Under the pieces are notes generated by a model. That model worked only from the letters and a program-made list of their open reading frames with translations. It was not told the origin of the DNA and did not search any database. A program made the position numbers and the translations under genes. From an uncultured Pseudomonadota bacterium (GTDB lineage: Bacteria > Myxococcota_A > UBA796 > SXON01), in the NCBI GenBank assembly GCA_903844155.1, contig CAIMSU010000298.1, positions 1-64,000 on the forward strand: a DNA stretch of 64,000 bases, written 5' to 3'. Positions 58,637 through 64,000 of this stretch are shown here, piece by piece. Position 1 is the stretch's first letter. Each line of letters opens with the position of its first letter.

Positions 58637-58797
58637 ACTTGAACAAGTTGCGTTCTTCGAGCGAAAACCCGAAACGCCCGCCCCTCCAAGCCGGAAAAGC
58701 GGGCGTTCGCAGGTCTGGTGGGCGCTAAGAGAGCACGTTCGAACTTTCTGCTACACGCCGGATCCGGAGGTCAGGGTGCAGATGGAAACGTTCAAGC
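58637..58797 (+). repeat. R2 structured repeat, copy 1
   Basis: 161 nt bounded by ACTTGAAC and GTTCAAGC inverted ends. Inside: hairpin AACGCCCGC/GCGGGCGTT, then a near-invariant block (GGTCTGGTGGGCGCTAAGAG, GTTCGAACTTTCTGCTACAC, CCGGAGGTCAGGGTGCAGAT). Same orientation as copies 2 and 3. It lies between the UPF0175 locus and the zincin lipoprotein gene. Confidence 0.85.
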
Positions 58798-58834
58798 TGA
58801 TGTTTTCGGGGACGGGTAGGAATCCCTCGCACGA

Positions 58835-60304
58835 CTATGTCGCACCCACGTGCAGCGCGTAGAGCACCGGATGCCCGTCGTCCGCGGAGGAGCCGAGCAC
58901 CATCGGCTCGCCGTCGACCATGAACATCATGAGGGGGTGGAGGTCGCCTGGCGCGCCTACGCTCCCGCCGAAGGTGATCGTAGGCGTGTCGCAGGGGTTG
59001 TTCGGGAGTCGCCATTCACCCGCGATCGGGTCGAGGAGGACGGGGGTGTGGTCCTCGGTGTCGCTCAGCCACAGTTCGCCCACGTCCGGGATCGTCACGA
59101 AGCCCGACACAAAGTCCTGTTCGCCTGCCAGCTCCGTCCACTCCCCCGCCGCGGTGAGCAAATAGACCCCATCGGAGCGACCGACCTGCAGTCCGTCGGT
59201 CGTGGGTTGAAGCGACGATATCTCCGCGTCGTTGGGGATGTCCGTCGCGACTCCGGTGTCGAGATCCCACGCCCGCAGCCCGCCGGTCAAGCCATCGGCA
59301 ACGTACAGCCGACCGTCCATCACGGCCGCGGCTGTCGCGTAGTACTCCGGCAGGCCGGCGAGCCCGAGGTTCGTGGACGTACCCGCCCGGGGATCGATGC
59401 GGAACGCTTCGGAGGCCAACCCATCGGCGCCCTCATTGGTGATCAACACCACGGGGGCGTCGTCCGAGGTCGCCAGTACGACGCCGTTGGCGTACGCGCT
59501 GTGCGTCGGGAGCTTGATCCCGGCGATGAAATCGCCGCTCAGGGGATCGAAGCGCAACACCTCGGGTTGCATGTTGTCGACGTCCGGATCGTACACGTCG
59601 GCGAGCAGCAATACCTCTCCGTCGAAGCCGGTCGCCCCGGTGATGTGGCCGCCATAAAGCCGCTGGCCATCGGCGGAAAGGACGTACAGAGGGTCCACTT
59701 CTATCGGTCGGGCGTCGATGCTCACCGTGAACGGCGTAGGATCGAACTGTGTCGTCGGGAAGTCGGAGTACACGACCTCCTGTAGCCAGGCATCGCCCGC
59801 GTCGATCCCCGTCACCATGCCGCAGGCGTCGTCGAGCGCCGCGGCCACGGCAAGGTCGCGGGGGCCTTTCGCACAGGCCCGCGCGAACGCCTCATGGGCG
59901 CGAACAGTCTCTGTTGGGTAGGAGAGACTCTCCTCGACGCTGTCTGGGGGAAACGCACCTGCCGGCCATGATGGCCGTAGATCCTCGTGGTAGTCGACCG
60001 CGTGGCACAGCTCGTGAACCACGGTCTCGTGCACCGAGCTGCTGTCGGCCTGCACGAGGATCGGGCTGCGGTCCCCCTGGTACCATCCGACCGTATCCGA
60101 GCCAGGCTCATCGTCCGGGACCTCGTCCAGTGCTTCGATCCCTGGCACGCAGACCCCCTCCCGGCCCGTCCATGTCGCGAAGTCGCTGATGGTGTCGCCG
60201 ATCTCGGTCAGCACGTCGTCGCTCACGCCGCCATCCGGATCCTCGACCGTCATCTCCTCAAAAGTCGGGCATGGAGCGCATGCGAGCAGCCAAAGCAGGA
60301 CCAT
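58835..60304 (-). CDS. Lipoprotein with HExxH zincin motif and propeller-like C-terminus
   Basis: 489 residues from ATG 60304. Short signal peptide with lipobox LWLLACAP. HETVVHELCHAVDYH near residue 90 contains HELCH (HExxH), a zinc-metallopeptidase motif, with a downstream Glu-rich stretch. From about residue 200, repeated blocks (GGHITGATGFDGEVLLLADV, GVVLATSDDAPVVLITNEGA, AVMDGRLYVADGLTGGLRAW) look like a WD/PQQ-type propeller. Possibly a surface protease with a binding propeller. TACAGT lies 6 nt upstream of the ATG. Confidence 0.65.
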   Translation of the reverse strand: MVLLWLLACAPCPTFEEMTVEDPDGGVSDDVLTEIGDTISDFATWTGREGVCVPGIEALDEVPDDEPGSDTVGWYQGDRSPILVQADSSSVHETVVHELCHAVDYHEDLRPSWPAGAFPPDSVEESLSYPTETVRAHEAFARACAKGPRDLAVAAALDDACGMVTGIDAGDAWLQEVVYSDFPTTQFDPTPFTVSIDARPIEVDPLYVLSADGQRLYGGHITGATGFDGEVLLLADVYDPDVDNMQPEVLRFDPLSGDFIAGIKLPTHSAYANGVVLATSDDAPVVLITNEGADGLASEAFRIDPRAGTSTNLGLAGLPEYYATAAAVMDGRLYVADGLTGGLRAWDLDTGVATDIPNDAEISSLQPTTDGLQVGRSDGVYLLTAAGEWTELAGEQDFVSGFVTIPDVGELWLSDTEDHTPVLLDPIAGEWRLPNNPCDTPTITFGGSVGAPGDLHPLMMFMVDGEPMVLGSSADDGHPVLYALHVGAT

Positions 60305-60310
60305 CGCGGG

Positions 60311-60316
60311 ACTGTA
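60311..60316 (-). promoter_or_regulatory. Probable -10 hexamer, leaderless promoter
   Basis: Minus-strand TACAGT, then CCCGCG, then ATG 60304. Confidence 0.45.
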
Positions 60317-60421
60317 CCACCGGAAGTGCCGCGGTGCCGACGAGCCTCGCGGCGCAGGTGGGACGTGGGTTTGGCTCGATTGCTGAGCCGCGGGGCCATC
60401 GCCGCGGGCGTGGGCGGCGAC

Positions 60422-60427
60422 TATACT
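60422..60427 (+). promoter_or_regulatory. Probable -10 hexamer, leaderless promoter of ParDE-like operon
   Basis: TATACT, then GCGACC, then ATG 60434. No ribosome site. Confidence 0.5.
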
Positions 60428-60433
60428 GCGACC

Positions 60434-60682
60434 ATGTCCTCCACCTTCCACACCGTCGCGATCGAAGCGCTCAACCTGGATCAGGCCGATCGCCTGCGTC
60501 TCGCCGCCGAGCTGATCGACAGCGTGGAGGGACCGGCGGATCCCGGCTGGGAGCGAGCTTGGAGCGCTGAGCTCGACCGCCGGTCCGCCGCGGCGGATGC
60601 CCGGGAGGCTCGCGGAGAGCCCCGCGGGATCCCCTGGTCGGAGGTGCGGGCCGGCGTGCTGAAGCGGCTCGCGGAGCGATGA
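60434..60682 (+). CDS. Addiction-module antitoxin (RelB/ParD-like)
   Basis: 82 residues. ALNLDQADRLRLAAELIDSV and GWERAWSAELDRRSAAADAR match the putative addiction module component family that neutralises RelE/ParE toxins. Stop overlaps the toxin start as ATGA. Small size, order and overlap are those of an intact type II TA pair. Confidence 0.85.
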   Translation: MSSTFHTVAIEALNLDQADRLRLAAELIDSVEGPADPGWERAWSAELDRRSAAADAREARGEPRGIPWSEVRAGVLKRLAER

Positions 60683-60993
60683 GCCTCCGGCAGGTGCTGC
60701 TGCCAGAGGCGGCGGAGGAGCTCCTTGAGGCATCCGAGTGGTACGAGGACCGTCGCCCGGGGCTCGGGGCGGAGTTCGTGGGAGCCGTTGAACATGCGAT
60801 GAACGCGGCGGCGAATGCCCCTTTGGCTGCCGCTGCCTGGCCCGGCAGCCGTCGGCACCGCCGCCGCGTCATGGAACGGTTCCCGTACATCCTGGTGTAC
60901 GAGCTCAGGGACGACGCTATCGAGTTCGTCGCGGTCGCACATACAAGCCGCGAACCTGGCTATTGGTTGAAGCGGAGCGCGGGGAGCCGTTAG
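60679..60993 (+). CDS. RelE/ParE superfamily toxin
   Basis: 104 residues. VLLPEAAEELLEASEWYEDR, PGLGAEFVGAVEHAMNAAAN and MERFPYILVYELRDDAIEFV, AVAHTSREPGYW are standard ParE/RelE features, including the closing Arg-x-x-x-Tyr-Trp. ParE members poison gyrase, RelE members cut mRNA; which applies is not decidable here. No disruption seen, so the pair is probably functional. R2 copy 2 begins 14 nt after the stop. Confidence 0.88.
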   Translation: MSLRQVLLPEAAEELLEASEWYEDRRPGLGAEFVGAVEHAMNAAANAPLAAAAWPGSRRHRRRVMERFPYILVYELRDDAIEFVAVAHTSREPGYWLKRSAGSR

Positions 60994-61006
60994 GCTCGGA
61001 CCTGTC

Positions 61007-61173
61007 GCTTGAACTCGAACAAGACCACTTCTACGCCCTGAAACCCGAAACGCCCGCCTCTCCACATCGGAAAAGCGGGCGTTCGCAGGTCTGGTGGGGG
61101 CTAAGAGAACAGGTTCGAACTTTCTGCTACACGCCGGGACCGGAGGTCAGGGTGCAGATGGATGTGTTCAAGC
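61007..61173 (+). repeat. R2 structured repeat, copy 2
   Basis: 167 nt, ends GCTTGAAC and GTTCAAGC. Inner hairpin AACGCCCGC/GCGGGCGTT. The left flank (CTTCTACGCCCTGAAACCCG) is partly complementary to the right flank (CGGAGGTCAGGGTGCAGATG), so the whole element can fold into one long imperfect hairpin. Confidence 0.85.
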
Positions 61174-61312
61174 TGGTGTTCTCGGGGACCGGGATTGAGG
61201 CCAGCCGAGAAATCCTGCGTGTGAGGTGCGCGGCGAGCGACCGGACGGCGGTGGCAACGCTGGTCCGCCGTCCCGAGGGGATTATAGTGTAGACGTTATA
61301 TGGCCTGCACGA

Positions 61313-61318
61313 TATAGT
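61313..61318 (+). promoter_or_regulatory. Probable -10 hexamer, leaderless promoter of DUF4160 operon
   Basis: TATAGT, then CAACGC, then ATG 61325. Upstream ATTATAGTG, GTTATATGG and GATATAGTC are repeated AT-rich blocks spaced about 18-20 nt, possible operator half-sites for the encoded HTH antitoxin. Confidence 0.5.
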
Positions 61319-61324
61319 CAACGC

Positions 61325-61555
61325 ATGCCACGGCTGGCCTCCTTCGACGGAGTCGACATCTACATGTACTTCAAGGACCACGCACCGCCCCACGTGCACG
61401 CCTTCCACGGTGACGAAGAGGTTCTGGTGGTCATTCGCGACGGGTCCGTCTACGCCGGCGCGTTATCCAGCAACAAGCTGGGTTTGGTGCGGGACTACGT
61501 CGCGGCGAACGTCGAAGCGCTGCTTGCCCGCTGGGCCGCTTTCGGAGGTGGATGA
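61325..61555 (+). CDS. DUF4160 protein (toxin-like)
   Basis: 76 residues. FDGVDIYMYFKDHAPPHVHA is the DUF4160 signature with its His-Pro-Pro-His-Val-His; VLVVIRDGSVYAGALSSNKL follows. DUF4160 genes almost always precede DUF2442 genes, an arrangement widely regarded as a candidate toxin-antitoxin pair. Stop overlaps the next start as ATGA. Confidence 0.85.
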   Translation: MPRLASFDGVDIYMYFKDHAPPHVHAFHGDEEVLVVIRDGSVYAGALSSNKLGLVRDYVAANVEALLARWAAFGGG

Positions 61556-62037
61556 TGATCAAAGTCACGACCGTGAAGGCGCTGGCCGGGTGCAAGCTGG
61601 ATCTCTCGTTCACGGACGGCACCCAGGGGGTAGCGGACCTCTCCGGGGACCTGGATGGTGCCCTCGGCCAGCTTGCCGACCCCGAGGTCTGGAAGCTCGC
61701 GCACGTCGAACGAGGCGTCGTCACCTGGAACGACGAACTGGACATCGCCCCCGAGTTTCTCTACGCCCGCGCACACCAACTCCAGCCGCCTCGGACGGGG
61801 GACGACGTCGCCGCCAACCAGCTCGCAGTCACGATGCGCGAGCTTCGCGCGTTCGCCGGGCGGTCTCAGGTCGAGGTGGCGGAGGCCATGGGAGTCGCCC
61901 AGGCCGAAGTGTCCCGACTGGAAGGCCGGACGGACACCAAGCTCTCGACGATCGAGCGATATGTGAAGGCGCTCGGCGGGGAAGTCGAGGTCGTGGCCCG
62001 CTTCGGGGATCGCTCGCTGCGGCTCCACATCGGTTGA
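61552..62037 (+). CDS. DUF2442-HTH fusion antitoxin
   Basis: 161 residues. Residues 1-75 are DUF2442-like (MIKVTTVKALAGCKLDLSFT, PEVWKLAHVERGVVTWNDEL). The C-terminal half is an XRE-type helix-turn-helix (AGRSQVEVAEAMGVAQAEVS, LEGRTDTKLSTIERYVKALG). DUF2442 binds the DUF4160 partner; the fused HTH would autoregulate the operon. R2 copy 3 begins 13 nt after the stop. Confidence 0.87.
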   Translation: MMIKVTTVKALAGCKLDLSFTDGTQGVADLSGDLDGALGQLADPEVWKLAHVERGVVTWNDELDIAPEFLYARAHQLQPPRTGDDVAANQLAVTMRELRAFAGRSQVEVAEAMGVAQAEVSRLEGRTDTKLSTIERYVKALGGEVEVVARFGDRSLRLHIG

Positions 62038-62049
62038 GAGACGCCGGCT

Positions 62050-62217
62050 GCTTGAACCTTGAGATTTAGCCTCGCACGTCTAGAAACGCCGAACCCCCGC
62101 TTCCGGACTCGCCGAAAACGGGGGTTCAATTGTGCTGGTGGGGGCTAAGAGAACAGGTTCGAACTTTCTGCTTCGCCCCGGATCCGGAGGTCAGGGTGCA
62201 GATGGATCAGTTCAAGC
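62050..62217 (+). repeat. R2 structured repeat, copy 3
   Basis: 168 nt, ends GCTTGAAC and GTTCAAGC. Its inner hairpin is AACCCCCG/CGGGGGTT instead of AACGCCCGC/GCGGGCGTT: both arms changed together, so pairing is conserved. The block GGTGGGGGCTAAGAGAACAG, then GTTCGAACTTTCTGCTTC is nearly the same as in copy 2. Confidence 0.85.
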
Positions 62218-62567
62218 TGATGATCTCTGGGACGGGGCTGGAAACCCGTGGGTGTGCGCGGCAGGATGTCAAGCCCGCTGGACATAACGCGGTCCCCGCC
62301 GAGCCGGAAGTGCCCCGCGTCAAATGCGCGGCGGTGGACAGGGTGGACCTGGTGCCCGTCGCGGCAGTCGTGGCACCGGTGCCCACGCCGCTCGGGGAGC
62401 GGGTCGGGGCGGGCGTCGTGAGGCGCAGGTTTCAATACTCGGGTTCAACGGGGTGATTCTCGGCGCGCGAGGTCCGGCGGCACCGGAAGCCCGCCGCCTG
62501 GACCAACCGGTCGGCCAGCCGGTCGCGGCTGGGGTCATTCGGAGGCGGCGAACGTGAGCGGGCGAGT
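62218..62567. other. Gene-free spacer after R2 copy 3
   Basis: No gene supported. Open frames here are short, unconserved and include repeat-derived sequence. It may contain decayed coding DNA. Confidence 0.4.
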
Positions 62568-62606
62568 GCAGATCGTATCGCTGGCGCGACGAGCGATACG
62601 ATCTGC
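62568..62606. repeat. Perfect inverted repeat upstream of AbiEi-like gene
   Basis: GCAGATCGTATCGCT, 9-nt loop, AGCGATACGATCTGC. Its arm shares GATACGAT with the direct repeats that follow, so it may be part of the same operator region. Confidence 0.75.
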
Positions 62607-62653
62607 ATCGAATCGCGGCTGTCCGCGTTCCCAGATCGTATGTATATGCGTTC

Positions 62654-62803
62654 CGATTCGCACTCAGTGCACGCCAATCTGAGCGCGTATCGGGCGGGTG
62701 AGCGATACGATTCGCACTCGTCGTCTCGACCGATTGACGATGATGCGAGACGATCCGCACTCGTCACGGTGAGCCGGAGGAGCATCCGATACGATTCGCA
62801 CTC
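62654..62803 (+). promoter_or_regulatory. Four direct repeats, probable operator array of AbiEi-like gene
   Basis: CGATTCGCACTC at 62654, 62708 and 62792, and CGATCCGCACTC at 62751; two copies are preceded by GATA (GATACGATTCGCACTC). Spacings are 54, 43 and 41 nt. The array ends 19 nt before the AbiEi-like ATG. AbiEi antitoxins are known to bind repeats upstream of their gene, so operator function is likely; plasmid-type iterons are the alternative. Confidence 0.6.
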
Positions 62804-62822
62804 AGCGCGATAGGGGGGGCGG

Positions 62823-63200
62823 ATGTCGCAGCGCGGTGCCCTTGCCCTCCTCGTGGATGAGCGTCAGCTCTCCGGACGACTGACCTTCAGCCGGGACGAG
62901 GTCAAGGACGAGCTGGGTGTCACTGGCGACGCCGTGAAGCAGGCCGTGCTGCGCCTGGCGAAGCATCGCCGTGTTGTCTCGCCGCGCCGCGGGTTCTACG
63001 TCATCGTGCCGTTGGAGGATCGGGAACGCGGCGCGCCCGCGCTGGAGCGGTGGCTGCCCGAGCTGCTCCGACACCAGGGGGTGCGCGCCAGCGAGACCGT
63101 CGTTGATGGCGACGAGGTGCTGGTCAGCGTCGACCGGGCGCAGCGGCCGATGACGTGTGGGTCGTGGCGCGTGCGTTTTCAGGTTCGAGGACGGGGCTGA
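62823..63200 (+). pseudogene. AbiEi-type antitoxin with internal deletion
   Basis: 125 residues with GGGGGGCGG before the ATG. The N-terminal winged helix is normal for AbiEi (LTFSRDEVKDELGVTGDAVK, LAKHRRVVSPRRGFYVIVPL), as is ERGAPALERWLPELLRHQG. The usual stretch beginning YYVGLLSAAALHG is missing; the sequence resumes at VLVSVDRAQRPMTCGSWRVR and stops early. Full-length AbiEi proteins are about 200-280 residues, and the nucleotidyltransferase toxin AbiEii is absent. The DNA-binding domain could still be functional. Confidence 0.65.
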
Positions 63201-63809
<609 letters not shown>

Positions 63810-64000
63810 ATGCCCGAGATCGAAAACAAGCGCCTCAACTTCCCGGTCACCCGCACCCCGCTCACGGACGTGGACCCCACCGACCTCGCCGCTGTCCGCA
63901 CCTGGCTGCTCGACTTCACGGAGCATCGCGTCCGCAACGAGGGCCGGCTCACCCCGAAGTTCCGATACCTCCATGACAAACAGCAGGAGCTGCTCGAGGT
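63810..64000 (+). CDS. Hypothetical protein, truncated by window end
   Basis: The ATG at 63810 follows GGAG with 5 nt spacing, and the frame stays open to the end of the window (63 codons). It begins MPEIENKRLNFPVTRTPLTD and continues with a charged helical stretch, LAAVRTWLLDFTEHRVRNEG. No family recognised. Confidence 0.55.
   Translation, partial: MPEIENKRLNFPVTRTPLTDVDPTDLAAVRTWLLDFTEHRVRNEGRLTPKFRYLHDKQQELLE

Noticed and set aside
60989-60995. GTTAGGC just after the ParE-like toxin as an attC R' core
   Set aside because: It matches the consensus but lies on the wrong (5') side of the element and has no partner; it arises from the toxin stop codon context.
61100-61140. GGTTCGAACTTTC in R2 as part of a degenerate tRNA
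   Set aside because: The T-arm stems do not pair and no anticodon or D-arm can be drawn in either orientation.
58637-62217. R2 elements as classical integron attC sites
   Set aside because: The ends (CTTGAAC/GTTCAAG) share AAC/GTT but violate the RYYYAAC/GTTRRRY consensus, the elements are long, and no IntI gene is in the window. Kept only as a cassette-like hypothesis.
62654-62803. CRISPR array
   Set aside because: Repeat core only 12 nt, spacing uneven (41-54 nt), no cas genes; fits an operator array better.

Overview
The window is a high-GC bacterial chromosome segment. Several things point to a Myxococcota-like (deltaproteobacterial) genome: abundant lipoproteins with FG-GAP, kelch and MopE-type repeats, eukaryote-like Ser/Thr kinases with PEGA or Pro/Ala-rich tails, an ECF sigma factor with a non-zinc-finger anti-sigma, and a BamD-like secreted protein. 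This is inferred from gene content; no rRNA or other phylogenetic marker is present.

Layout. 0-7.4 kb: an SGNH hydrolase with DUF5989 partner, a propeller-like protein, the translation operon rpsP-khpA-rimM-trmD, and an ABC-2 exporter. 7.6-10.3 kb: a DUF4336 protein, tRNA-Gln(TTG), and an accessory patch with a RHH/GNAT toxin-antitoxin pair whose toxin carries an in-frame TAG, a leucine-rich fragment and a collapsed second TA copy. 10.3-15.7 kb: VOC protein, formylglycine-generating-type lipoprotein, SbcD-like phosphoesterase, RimK-like ATP-grasp, alpha/beta hydrolase, HIT protein. 15.7-18.9 kb: five overlapping genes led by an ECF sigma factor. 19-30 kb: DUF347 membrane protein, thioesterase, acyl-CoA carboxylase beta subunit, der, mutL, kelch lipoprotein, pgeF. 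29-35 kb: acyltransferase, MFS carrier, patatin. 35-40.8 kb: murG coupled to STM4012- and STM4011-type radical SAM genes, facing an STM4014-type ATP-grasp gene coupled to bamD. 42-54 kb: two kinase plus TPR/membrane-protein pairs around a PGM1-like peptide ligase and a membrane protein with a pseudopilin-like tail. 54-58 kb: cobalamin adenosyltransferase, TPM-domain protein, FG-GAP lipoprotein. 58-63.3 kb: four further TA loci, two intact and two decayed, separated by three copies of a structured 161-168-nt repeat. The last 0.8 kb is low-complexity DNA and a gene running off the end.

Cross-cutting observations. (1) Neighbouring genes overlap by 4 nt as ATGA, GTGA and, in three independent places, CTGA, which implies CTG initiation. 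(2) Eight genes have a TAnnnT hexamer exactly 6 nt upstream of the start codon, suggesting leaderless mRNAs in lipoprotein, TA and ATP-grasp genes. (3) Three dispersed repeat families occur: a ~195-nt two-hairpin element (3 copies plus a fragment), a 161-168-nt element with terminal inverted repeats (3 copies), and a ~40-nt intergenic motif (4 units). Stem changes in the first two are compensatory, so the folded structure appears to be under selection. (4) Six TA loci lie in the window, four of them broken, and repeat copies abut the breaks. No integrase or transposase gene was found.
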